64,000 nt of DNA from Closterium sp. NIES-65 (Eukaryota > Streptophyta > Zygnematophyceae > Desmidiales > Closteriaceae). Every line of letters begins with the position of its first letter. Position 1 is the first letter of the stretch. Below are positions 54,051 to 63,590 of the stretch, one piece after another. Under the pieces are notes generated by a model. That model had not been told where the DNA came from. It saw only the letters and a program-made list of their open reading frames with translations, and searched no databases. A program made the position numbers and the translations under genes. The stretch is taken from the NCBI GenBank assembly GCA_948144175.1, contig CANXME010000425.1, positions 36,745 to 100,744 on the forward strand, read 5' to 3'.

Positions 54051-57000
54051 TCAAGAGGAGAGCAAGTGAGGCAAGACAGGCACAAGACCCAGCTGGGTGC
54101 AAAAGCGCTGATGGTCACAAGGCGCGAGTGCCTTGGTGAACACATCAGCAGTGTTGGCCTCAGAGGCCACGTACGCAAGTCGCAACTGACCACGATGCTG
54201 CAGCTCACGAGCAAGGAAGTAGCGGAGAGCAATGTGTTTCGTTCTGTGCTCCAAGCGCTGCTCTCGACACAAGGCCAGCATGGCCTTGTTGTCTACGTAC
54301 AGCACTGGAGGAGAACGAGGCGGCTCTCCAAGGTCAGTCAGCAGGTAGGTGAGCCAGCAAAGCTCCTGTGCAGCCATGGCCCCGGCGTAGATCTCAGCCT
54401 CACAACTGGAGCCGAGAACCGAAGACGAGCGAGTAAACCGCCACGAGACAGAGCCGGAACCAAGGCTGAAGGTGTAACCCTGTGACGACCGCTGCGTAGC
54501 CTGGTCGTCAGCCCAAGAAGCGTCCGCGTGGCCGGTAAGGACCACTGGACTCCGCCCTCCAAGCACTAGCCCCATGCCTGACGTACTGCAAAGGTAGCGC
54601 AATACCCTCTTCGCTGCAGCCATGTGCTCTGGTCTGTGTCTCCCAGGAGCAACATAGCATGCAAGAATGCTCAGAGGGTATGCAAGGTCAGGTCGTGTGC
54701 AGGTCATCAGGTACATGAGGCAGCCAACAAGCTCTGCATACGGACCACTCGACTCTACGGACTCATCCGAAGGCAGAGCTGAGAGTGAGTGGCGAGTAGG
54801 CAGAGGAGTGGCCTGAGGCGAGGAGTACGTGAAGCCGAAGCGCTGAAGGACCTGCTGCACCATGTGTGACTGAGTCAAGGTAATGGTGCGGCGTGCTCTG
54901 TCCCGAGTGATCTGCAAGCCAAGGTAGCTGCGCAGTTCACCCAGGTCTGTGCACGTGTGTCTCTTCAGCAGCTCGGACTTCACGTAGGCGAGTCCAGCAG
55001 TGTCCGCTGTGGCAAAGACCAAGTCGTCAACGTACACGAGGATGTAGAACGGCGGCAGGGAAGTGTCGGTGCGAAGAAACAGCGACGTGTCAGCAGTAGA
55101 AGGAGCAAACCCAAGGGCCGCAAGCGTAGTCCTCAGTGTGTCGTGCCACTCACGCGGTGCCTGGCGGAGACCGTAGACTGGCCGTCGGAGGCTCCACTGG
55201 GTGCCAGGAGGGAAAGTCCCAGTGAAGCCAGGTGAAACTCCCTGCCGCTGACTGAAGCCACGAGCGACGTACCGTGCCTTGAAGACAGGTGGAGAGCGCG
55301 GCGGCCGCTTCACCCTGAAGATTCTCATGCCACTGACGATGTTCGCCCCGGGAGGGGGAACCGCGTCAACGTAGGTGCCTGTGGACTTCCAGGAAGCCAT
55401 CTCTGCATCCATAGCTGCCTGCCACTGAGAGGAGTAGGGACCCTCTACGGCCTCCGCGTAAGAACGCGGAGTCGGGATGTCTAGTGCATCCGGGTCTCCC
55501 TCAGGGGCAAGCAGTACAGACGCGAGATGAGGTGAAGCAGCCGCTAGATACTGTAACTCCTCCTGCCTGTCCTCAAGGACGTCCGTGCCAAGAGCACACT
55601 CACCCCCGACGGACGGAGGACAGAGAGACGCAGACTCAGCAACAAGACTAGCAGCGTAGTCGAGACGACAGCGAGCAGCAAAGTCGACGAGCTCAGTGAC
55701 TAGAGCAGACGCAGCAGTGGACTCAAAAGAGGGGTCAGTGACGACAGTAGCAAGCAGACGCGTGACAGTAGGACTGGCAGCACGAAGAGAGTCCGACTCA
55801 GGGTTGGCAAGCGCAGGAAGAGAGGACTCAGGAGGAGAAGGCAAAGGGGCACGCAGAGGAGCAGTGGACGGACGCAGAGACATCCGGTACGTGCCAGGGA
55901 CAGGAGGAGGACGCTGACGCGAACTGCGACCACTAGCGCGAACAGCACGAACAGGCGACGCGGGACGAGACGCAGGCTCACGACGCTCAGCAAGACCTCC
56001 TGTAGGACCAGTGTAAGGAGAGGGAGCAGGCAGTGGAGAGGAAGGCTCCAGTAGGGTTTGCGACTGGACAGGCGGTGGACCCTCTACCGGAGGAGAAAGA
56101 CCAAGAACCTGCTGCAGGAGCGGAACGAAGTACGGCCGAGGCCGCGCGGCAGCTTCAGACTCAGCAGGGATAGCACCAGCACCCTCAGCGACAGCACCAG
56201 CGCCACCCACACCTCCAGCGGCAGGACCAACAGCAGTAGGCGCAGCACCAACGCCCTCAGCAGCTCCGGCTCCAGGAGGACCCGCAGGTCCAGCAGCTCC
56301 GGGACCGGCAGCACCCGCACCCTCGACGGTCAAAGAAGCTCCAACTCCAGCTCCAGCAGCACCTCCAGACTCAGCAGCACGCCTCCAGCGGCAAGCGAAC
56401 CACTCGCGCAGCTCCTGTGGGGAGAGGGGCTCCCGGCGAGACGCAGCAGTAGGAGAAACCCCAGGCTCAACAGCTCCAGACGCAGCACCCCCAGGCCCAG
56501 CAGCTCCCAGCTCAGCACCCCCAGGCTCAGCAGCTCCCGACCCAGCACCTCCAGGCACAGCACCCCCCGGCTCAGCACCCCCAGGCTCCGCACCCTCCGT
56601 AGTAGCACCCTCAGGCCCAGCACCCCCAGCAGTAGCACCCCCAGGCTCAGCACCCCCGCGCACAGCACCCCCAGAGTCAGCACCCCCAGGCTCAGCACCC
56701 GAAGCAGCACCAGAGTCACCAGTAACCTCGACCGGGTCAACGGCGTCTACCTGGGACACACCTGAGGGGGCAGGAACCTGAGGGGGGAGGGGGTCTACCG
56801 GGGGGGGAACCGGCAAAAGGAAGTCCGGGGGAGGTGGGAGGGAAGGAGTGCGGTAGGGGAAGAGACGGTAGAAGGGGACTGACTCGTCGAACGTGACGTC
56901 TTGGGAGGACAGAACACGACGAGAGGAGGGGTGGTAAAACTGCCACCCTGGGGCGTCAGTGGGGAAGCCAAGGAAGACACAGGGAGCGGCACGAGGGGAC

Positions 57001-59789
57001 AGCTTGTCCGCAGACAAGTCGCGGACAAACGCCCGAGATCCCCAGACACGGAACACAGACGCATCGCCAACCTTCCCCGTCCACAGCAAGGCTGGGGACA
57101 TCGCAGGCCGAGAGACCCGGGGGTGAAGGTTGAACTGATGCGCAGCGTACCTCACCGCAAACGGCCACAGAAAATAGGGGGCAGCCGCATGCATCATGGA
57201 CGTACGAGCGACATCCATGACCATGCCAATGCGGCGCTCAGCAATCCCATTTTGCTGTGGTGAGTCCGGAAGCGTGAAGGTCTGGCGGATCCCCCGTGCA
57301 CGACAGTAGTCTCGTAGAAGGCGAGAAGAGAACTCTCCGCCTCTGTCCGAGTGCAGACGCAGAACAGGGAAGTGAGAGCCGAAGCTCTTCCTGAGCTGGA
57401 GACGAGCCTCGCGGATCCAGTCGATCAGCACCTCAGTGACCGCACCCCTGCTGCGCAAGGGGAGGACTGTGGTGTAACGCGAGTAGTCGTCAACCACCAA
57501 CAGGAAGTAGCGCTCGTAACCCTGCCCACGGACGGGGGCTGGGCCCCACACAACCATGTGAAGCGTCTGCAGGGGAGCCTCTGTCGGGGGGAAGTGGGAG
57601 GAGTGAGGAGTAGCCCGGAGGCGACCCTCGACACAGGGGACACAGGAAGGTCCTGGCCCGGAGGGGAGAGGAGGGAGAGACTGGGGAAGACCAGAGACAA
57701 GGACACGGGAAGCCATGCTTCGAAGACGGGGCAAGGAGGGGTGGCCAAGACGGTGGTGCCACAGGAGAGTCTCGTGAGACAGGAGGCGACAAGAACAGGG
57801 GGCAGACTCAGGACCTGACCGGGACGCAGCAGCAAGCACCTGACGTGACGCAGCCACCTGACCTGACGCAGGGACAGGAGGAGACTCAACGGTCAGGGTG
57901 TAGAGACTCGACCCCGGCCGACGCGAGAACGTGGCCAGGTGTCGGCCTGTGCGTGCCTCCGTGCAGTGGGTCACCCGCTGACTCGCAGGAGTGAACTGGT
58001 GAACCCCCACATCCTGCAGGTCCGCGCCACTCACCAAGTTCGTAGAGAACGAGGGAAGGTACAGACCAGACAGGGTGCCCGAAGGGGCAGCCGGACACGG
58101 GAGGACAGTGGAGAAGTGAGACAGGACAGGACCCCCAGAGGGGTCAGCAAGGGAGACTGCAACCGGCCGGTCGAGCGGCGTAAGGGTAGTGCGGTCTCGA
58201 AAGAAGGAGCGAGAAGCCCCGGAGTCAAGTGTGAAAGTGAGGGAGGACGAGGACGACGCAGTACCTGAGAGCGCAGTCTCACCAGTACCTGAGAGCGCAG
58301 ACGCACTGGCACCTAGAGCAGCAGCCTCACAAGCACCTAGCGCAGCAGTACCAATGCCCGGGTCGGGCTGGAAACACCGGTAACCCTCATTCTCCTCACT
58401 ATAAGTCACAGCATACATAGCAGCAAGGATAGCATCAAAATCAAGATCAAAGATCGCTACACCAGCCCTAAGAAGCTCATCCCAGCGAGGGATCTCACTA
58501 GCCCCAGGGAACTGCTGACGCCAAGCGTCCGTCAGGCGGCCAAAGCAGCGCTGGGCAGCGTGGGCACCCCCACACTGCTCACCCGCGCGGTCGCCGAAAC
58601 GAAGAACGTAGGTGCAGGGACCAGTACCCCCACCCCTCTGACGCCCAGCGTACCACTCACGAAGCTGCTGAGGCGAAGGGATGTCCCGCGAGCACTGCTG
58701 CTGCTGCCGCTGCGAGCGCTGGCCACCACCACCGCTGCTACGCTGCTGGGTACCACCTCGACCAGCTCCACCTCCTCCACCACCACTGCCTCCTCCGCTG
58801 CCGCCTCCACCGCCTCCACCTCCGCCGCCTCCACCTCCGCCGCTGCCTCCACCACCACCGCTGGCACCACTACCACCGTCTCCGCCCGCTGCTGCCACCA
58901 CCACCACCACCACCCCCGCCACTAGTCCCGCCGCCACCCCACTCCCTCCGCCGCCACCGCCGCCACCGCCACCGCCCCCTCCAGCTCCACCCGCGCCCTT
59001 GCCCCCCTTGCCCTTGCTGGAGCGACGTCTCCCACTAGGGGCAGACGCCGCGCCGACCGACTCAAGACCAAGCAGGTCGGCAGCAGCAGCACAGGCAACA
59101 GAGGGCAGCAAGGGGGAAGGAGAGCACCCCTCAAAGATGGGGGTGCGAGGGTCACCATGAGAAGCACCTACAGCGACTATGCTCTTCTCCGCTGTGAGGA
59201 GGGCCTTCTCGAGGAGGTCGACGGTGAGGGTGGTGGGACAGACTGCGAGAAAGTGGTCCCTGACGACGCGAAGGGAGTCAGGGAGGCGCGCGACTACGTA
59301 GTAGAGAGCGATGTACATGGGGGGTGGGTTCTTAGCGCAGAACTCAGCAGGAAGGGCGGCGCGGTAGCGAGTGTCACTAGTGCGGAGGTGCGTAATGAGA
59401 TCAGCGTCAGTGGGAAAGGCAGAGAGGTCAGGAAAGAGGTAGGGAAGCATGAGGCGGCTCAGTGTAGCAGTGGCAGGGGAGGAGTAGCGCGCAACTACAG
59501 CGTCGTACAAGGTCTGAGCACTCTTGTACTGACTAAAGTGCGCACGCTCAGAGGTAGGGAGGTGGCGACGCACAGCAAGACGTGCAGCAGCATCGCGAGT
59601 GGCCCACTGAGAGCGGACAGTGGGATCAGCATCAGCAGCAGGAGCAGGAGAGGCGCCAGAGGTGAGGTCAAAGAGAGAAAGGCCGTCAGCCCTGTCGCAC
59701 TGTAAGAACAGCTGCAGGTCGTCTAACCAGACCTCAAAATCAATGGCGCGACCCTCAGCGTCAAAAGCTAGGACACTAGGGTTAGCCAT
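54051..59789 (-). CDS. Element F gag-pol polyprotein, 1912 aa, integrase and RT catalytically defective
   Basis: One open frame; start chosen at ATG 59787-59789 (ANPSVLAFDAEGRAIDFEVWLDD), the family start, although the frame is open 14 codons upstream. Domains by approximate residue: gag core 1-250, poly-glycine 256-348, C-x13-C-x3-H-x4-C 391-414, protease DSGAS at 522, HHRLGHP and CVPC 677-715, integrase core, GAEPGG linker 1010-1116, RT from 1448, RNase H to 1912. Integrase reads MVVWGP: the first catalytic Asp is Val (residue 746), while Asp815 and Glu851 keep the D-35-E spacing. In RT, GVD...RRPPGF of sister copies is replaced by GVSPGF, an in-frame loss of 51 residues near 1518 that removes motif A with its catalytic Asp; YVDDLVFA (about 1586) remains. 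RNase H looks complete. Gag and protease may be functional. Confidence 0.93.
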   Translation of the reverse strand: MANPSVLAFDAEGRAIDFEVWLDDLQLFLQCDRADGLSLFDLTSGASPAPAADADPTVRSQWATRDAAARLAVRRHLPTSERAHFSQYKSAQTLYDAVVARYSSPATATLSRLMLPYLFPDLSAFPTDADLITHLRTSDTRYRAALPAEFCAKNPPPMYIALYYVVARLPDSLRVVRDHFLAVCPTTLTVDLLEKALLTAEKSIVAVGASHGDPRTPIFEGCSPSPLLPSVACAAAADLLGLESVGAASAPSGRRRSSKGKGGKGAGGAGGGGGGGGGGGGGSGVAAGLVAGVVVVVVAAAGGDGGSGASGGGGGSGGGGGGGGGGGGGGSGGGSGGGGGGAGRGGTQQRSSGGGGQRSQRQQQQCSRDIPSPQQLREWYAGRQRGGGTGPCTYVLRFGDRAGEQCGGAHAAQRCFGRLTDAWRQQFPGASEIPRWDELLRAGVAIFDLDFDAILAAMYAVTYSEENEGYRCFQPDPGIGTAALGACEAAALGASASALSGTGETALSGTASSSSSLTFTLDSGASRSFFRDRTTLTPLDRPVAVSLADPSGGPVLSHFSTVLPCPAAPSGTLSGLYLPSFSTNLVSGADLQDVGVHQFTPASQRVTHCTEARTGRHLATFSRRPGSSLYTLTVESPPVPASGQVAASRQVLAAASRSGPESAPCSCRLLSHETLLWHHRLGHPSLPRLRSMASRVLVSGLPQSLPPLPSGPGPSCVPCVEGRLRATPHSSHFPPTEAPLQTLHMVVWGPAPVRGQGYERYFLLVVDDYSRYTTVLPLRSRGAVTEVLIDWIREARLQLRKSFGSHFPVLRLHSDRGGEFSSRLLRDYCRARGIRQTFTLPDSPQQNGIAERRIGMVMDVARTSMMHAAAPYFLWPFAVRYAAHQFNLHPRVSRPAMSPALLWTGKVGDASVFRVWGSRAFVRDLSADKLSPRAAPCVFLGFPTDAPGWQFYHPSSRRVLSSQDVTFDESVPFYRLFPYRTPSLPPPPDFLLPVPPPVDPLPPQVPAPSGVSQVDAVDPVEVTGDSGAASGAEPGGADSGGAVRGGAEPGGATAGGAGPEGATTEGAEPGGAEPGGAVPGGAGSGAAEPGGAELGAAGPGGAASGAVEPGVSPTAASRREPLSPQELREWFACRWRRAAESGGAAGAGVGASLTVEGAGAAGPGAAGPAGPPGAGAAEGVGAAPTAVGPAAGGVGGAGAVAEGAGAIPAESEAAARPRPYFVPLLQQVLGLSPPVEGPPPVQSQTLLEPSSPLPAPSPYTGPTGGLAERREPASRPASPVRAVRASGRSSRQRPPPVPGTYRMSLRPSTAPLRAPLPSPPESSLPALANPESDSLRAASPTVTRLLATVVTDPSFESTAASALVTELVDFAARCRLDYAASLVAESASLCPPSVGGECALGTDVLEDRQEELQYLAAASPHLASVLLAPEGDPDALDIPTPRSYAEAVEGPYSSQWQAAMDAEMASWKSTGTYVDAVPPPGANIVSGMRIFRVKRPPRSPPVFKARYVARGFSQRQGVSPGFTGTFPPGTQWSLRRPVYGLRQAPREWHDTLRTTLAALGFAPSTADTSLFLRTDTSLPPFYILVYVDDLVFATADTAGLAYVKSELLKRHTCTDLGELRSYLGLQITRDRARRTITLTQSHMVQQVLQRFGFTYSSPQATPLPTRHSLSALPSDESVESSGPYAELVGCLMYLMTCTRPDLAYPLSILACYVAPGRHRPEHMAAAKRVLRYLCSTSGMGLVLGGRSPVVLTGHADASWADDQATQRSSQGYTFSLGSGSVSWRFTRSSSVLGSSCEAEIYAGAMAAQELCWLTYLLTDLGEPPRSPPVLYVDNKAMLALCREQRLEHRTKHIALRYFLARELQHRGQLRLAYVASEANTADVFTKALAPCDHQRFCTQLGLVPVLPHLLSS

Positions 59790-60724
59790 GACGACGACAG
59801 CGAAGCAGTGCAAGCAGTAGGGGAAGAGCACGCAGTGACAGTGCGACTGTGCTCACCAGGCAGGGCAGGCCGGGAAACTCTGCAGAAGGGCGGCTCGGCG
59901 ACTCAGTGACTCGGCTGCTGGGCGGCTCGGCTCCCGGGCGGCTCGGCGGCAGGGCGGCTCGGGTGCAGGGCGGCTCGGCGCCCGGGCGGCTCGGCGGCAG
60001 GGCGGCTCGGGTGCAGGGCGGCTCGGCTCCCGGGCTGCTCGGCGGCAGGGCGGCTCGGGTGCAGGGCGGCTCGGCTCCCGGGCGGCTCGGCGGCAGGGCG
60101 GCTCGGGTGCAGGACGGGGCCGGGATAGGGGACGGCGGGGCCGTCAGGGTGCAGCGGCGGGGCCGGCAGGGTGCAGCGGCGGGGCCGTGACAGGGGACGG
60201 CGGGGCCGTCAGGGTGCAGCGGCGGGGCCGGCAGGGTGCAGCGGCGGGGCCGGGACAGGGGACGGCGGGGCCGTCAGGGTGCAGCGGCGGGGCCGACTGG
60301 TGCAGTGGCGGGGCCGTGAGGGTGCAGCGGCGGGGCCGTGACAGGGGACGGCGGGGCCGTGACAGGGGACGGCGGGGCCGTTAGGGTGCAGCGGCGGGGC
60401 CGACAGAGGTGCAGCGGCGGGGCCGGCAGGGTGCAGCGGCGGGGCCGGGAGTAGGACGGCGGGGCCGTCAGGTGACGGGGCCCGCTGCAGCGACGAAGAG
60501 GCCGCGCGGCCGGCGTGAGGGCGGCGCGGCGCGGCAGAGCCGAGAGGGCGGCGCGGCGCGGCCGTAAGGCCAGCGCGACGTGAAGCCCGGGCCGCGCGCG
60601 CGAAAAAAAAAAAGGAGTCGCGCGCGCGACTCTCGGGGCGCCACAAGGGCAGCGCGACAAGCACTAGGGGGGAGCGCGCCTCGGGGAGAATAGGGCGCGC
60701 TCCGGGCAGGAAAAAAAAATCGTG
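59790..60724 (-). repeat. Element F GC-rich minisatellite leader
   Basis: Plus-strand arrays: CGGCTCGGCGGCAGGGCGGCTCGGGTGCAGGG units of about 40-60 bp (59930-60110, four to five copies) and GGGGCCGTCAGGGTGCAGCGGC units of about 22 bp (60125-60460, more than ten copies). No conserved coding content. The two arrays differ from the leader repeats of A, B, C and I. Confidence 0.88.
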
Positions 60725-60772
60725 GGTGGGCCCTTAAAAAAACGGTCCTTAGGAGGGACCCGCTCTATACCA
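60725..60772 (-). promoter_or_regulatory. Element F primer-binding site, hairpin and GGGCCCACC motif
   Basis: Element orientation: TGGTATAGAGCGGG, hairpin arms GGTCC and GGACC (60756-60760 and 60744-60748), T run, GGGCCCACC (60725-60733). The hairpin arms differ from those of B, C and I but still pair. Confidence 0.82.
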
Positions 60773-60902
60773 TGTGAAAAGAATGAACAGGAATGAAATG
60801 ACTAAGTCAGAGTTGGGTACAAATACAACCCTAGAAAGCTGTACCCCATATGTGCTACCCCACTATAGCCTACAAACATGCATCAGCTATAATAATCTGA
60901 CA
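60773..60902 (-). repeat. Element F 5' LTR
   Basis: 130 bp, identical by eye to 53711-53840; flanked on the right by ATTCC. Confidence 0.96.
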
Positions 60903-60907
60903 ATTCC

Positions 60908-61021
60908 GAGCACAAGTTCAAAGGCCAAAAGGCCAGTTCACATGCAAGATCACATATATAGGTAAAGAAGAGGCTAAGCAAGCAAGAGCAAGAGTATATA
61001 TATGTGACAGTACAAACAAGG
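60908..61021 (-). other. Element G 3' untranslated region, distal part
   Basis: The AT-rich, TATATATA-bearing continuation of G's 3' untranslated region, severed by F from its polypurine tract at 53612 onward. No gene. Confidence 0.8.
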
Positions 61022-63590
61022 TCAAGAAGTGAGCAAGTGAGGCAAGACAGGCACAAGGCCCAACTGAGTGCAGAAGCGCTGATGATCACAAGGCGCAAGT
61101 GCCTTGGTGAAGACATCAGCAGTGTTGGCCTCAGAGGCCACGTACGCAAGCCGCAACTGTCCACGCTGCTGCAGCTCACGCGCAAGAAAGTAGCGGAGAG
61201 CAATGTGCTTTGTCCTGTGCTCCATTCGCTGCTCTCGACACAAGGCCAGTATGGCCTTGTTGTCTACGTACAAGACTGGAGGAGAACGAGGCGGCTCTCT
61301 AAGGTCAGTCGGCAGGTAGGTGAGCCAGCGAAGCTCCTGGGCAGCCATATCCCCGGCGTAGATCTAAGCCTCACAACTGGAGCCGAGAACAGAAGACGAG
61401 CGGGTAGCCCGCCATGAAACAGAGCCGGAACCAAGACTGAAAGTGTAACCCTGTGACGACCGCTGCGTAGCCTGGTCGTCAGCCCAAGAAGCGTCCGCGT
61501 GCTCAGCGAGGACCACTGGACTGCGCCCTCCAAGCACTAGCCCCATGCCCGACGTACTGCACAAGTAGCGCAACACCCTCTTCGCTGCAGCCATGTGCTC
61601 TGGTCGGTGTCTCCCAGGAGCAACATAACGTGCAAGAATGCTAAGAGGGTATGCAAGGTCAGGTCGTGTGCAGGTCATCAGGTACATGAGGCAGTCGACA
61701 AGCTCTAGATACGGGCCACTCGACTCTACGGACTCATCCGAAAGCAGAGCTGAGAGCGAGTGGCGAGTATGCAGAGGAGTGGCCTGAGGCGAGGAGTACG
61801 TGAAGCCGAGGCGCTGAAGGACCTCCTGCACCATGTGTGACTGAGTCAGGGTAATGGTGCGGCGTGCTCTGTCCCGGGTGATCTGCAAGCCAAGGTAGCT
61901 GCGCAGTTCACCCAGGTCAGTGCACGTGTGTCTCTTCTGCAGCTCGGACTTCACGTAGGCGAGTCCAGTAGTGTCAGCAGTGGCAAAGACCAAGTCGTCG
62001 ACGTACACGAGGATGTAGAAGGGCGGCAGAGAAAGGTCGGTGCGCAGAAACAGTGACGATTCAGCATTAGAAGGAGCAAACCCAAGTGCCGCAAGCGTAG
62101 TCCTCAGTGTGTCGTGCCACTCACGTGGCGCCTGGCGGAGACCGTAGACTGGACGCCGGAGACTCCACTGGGTACCAGGAGGGAAAGACCCAGTGAAGCC
62201 AGGTGGGCGGCGCAGCCGGATCTCCTCGTGCAGGCTGCCCTGCAAGAAAGCAGTGCTGAAGTCGAGAGAGTGCAGCTCGTAGTCACGGTGAGCAGCAACG
62301 TGCAGCAGTACCCGAAGAGTGGTCATCTTCGGGGTGGGGGAGAAGGTCTGAAAGTAGTCAACTCCCTGCCGCTGACTGAAACCACGAGCCACGTAACGCG
62401 CCTTAAAGACAGGCGGAGAACCCGGCGGCCGCTTCACCCTGAAGATCCACATGCCACTGACGATGTTCGCCCCAGGAGGGGGGACAGCGTCAACGTAGGT
62501 GCTTGTGTACTTCCAGGAAGCCATCTCTGCATCCATAGCTGCCTGCCACTGAGAGGAGTAGGGACCCTCTATCGCCTCCGCGTAAGAGCGCGGAGTCGGG
62601 ATGTCAAGTGCATCCGGGTCTCCCTCAGGGGTGAGCAGTACGGACACGAGATGAGGTGAAGCGGTGGCCAGGCACTGGAACTCCTCCTGCCTGTCCTCAA
62701 GGACGTCCGTGCCAAGGGCACACTCACCCCTGACGGACGGAGGACAGGCAGACTCAGACTCAGCGACAAGACTAGCAGCGTAGTCTAGACGACAGCGAGC
62801 AGCAAAGTCGACGAGCTCAGTAACAAGGGCACACGCAGTAGTGGACTTGAAAGAAGGGTCAGTGACGGCAGTAGCAAGGAGACGCGTGACAGTAGGACTG
62901 GCAGCACGAAGAGAGTCCGACTCCGGGTCGCCAAGAGCAGGAAGAGAGGACGCAGGAGGAGAAGGCAAAGGGGCACGCAGAGGAGCAGTGGACGGACGGA
63001 GAGACATCCGGTGCGTGCCAGGGACAGGAGGAGGACGCTGACACGAACCGCAACCACTAGCGCGAGCAGCACGAACAGGCGACGCAAGACGAGACGCAGG
63101 CTCACGACGCTCAGTAAGACCTCCAGTAGGACCAGCGTAGGGAGAAGGAGCAGGCGAAGGGGAGGCAGGCTGTAGCTGTGACTGTGACAGGATAGGCTGT
63201 GGACCCTCTAAGGGAGGAGGAGGAGGACGAGGAGAAGGTGTAAGACCAAGAACCTGCTGCAGGAGTGGAACGAAGTACGGTCGGGGCCGCGTGGCGACGC
63301 CAGAAACAGCAGGGACAGTACCATTACCCCCATCAGGACTAACCGCGCCAGCAGCACCTCCAGCAGCACCTCCTGCAGCTCCAGAACCCCCACCAGCACC
63401 TCCAGCAGCCCCAGAACCTCTAGCAAGCACCAGAAGCAACCGCCAGCCGGAACCGCCAGTGGTAGTCCTTAGCGCCAACACCCTCAGCAGCACCAGCTCC
63501 AGTCGAACCCGCAGGCCCCAGCAGCTCCAGTACTCCCAGCACGAGCACCTCCGGGACCCGCGACAGCAGCACACCCTCGAGTAGCCGACG
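61022..63590 (-). pseudogene. Element G reverse transcriptase-RNase H
   Basis: A long open frame (61364-63574) includes the Ser/Pro-rich spacer, RT from EGPYSSQWQAAMDAEMASWKY, motif A SLDFSTAFLQGS, YVDDLVFA (about 62000) and RNase H ADASWADDQ. It stops at SSCEA with TAG replacing the following Glu codon (61364-61366), the Glu that belongs to the RNase H active site. The rest (61022-61348) reads MAAQELRWLTY, DNKAILALC, TADVFTKALAP and ends after LLTS. RT is otherwise intact, including the motif A missing from F. Confidence 0.9.

Larger units (their letters stand above)
53711..60902 (-). mobile_element. Element F: youngest full-length copia, identical LTRs
   Basis: 7192 bp, LTRs 53711-53840 and 60773-60902 (130 bp, identical by eye), perfect duplication ATTCC (53706-53710 and 60903-60907) inside element G's 3' untranslated region. 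It has a single uninterrupted gag-pol frame, primer-binding site, leader and polypurine tract. It looks like a very recent insertion, yet its integrase and RT are catalytically damaged (see its gene), so it was probably mobilised by proteins of another copy. Confidence 0.97.

Noticed and set aside
60600..60720. Homopolymer A runs that could mark a poly(A) tail of a LINE or SINE
   Set aside because: The runs lie at the fixed position between the leader repeats and GGGCCCACC in elements A, B, C, F and I (as T runs in element orientation), so they belong to the copia leader.
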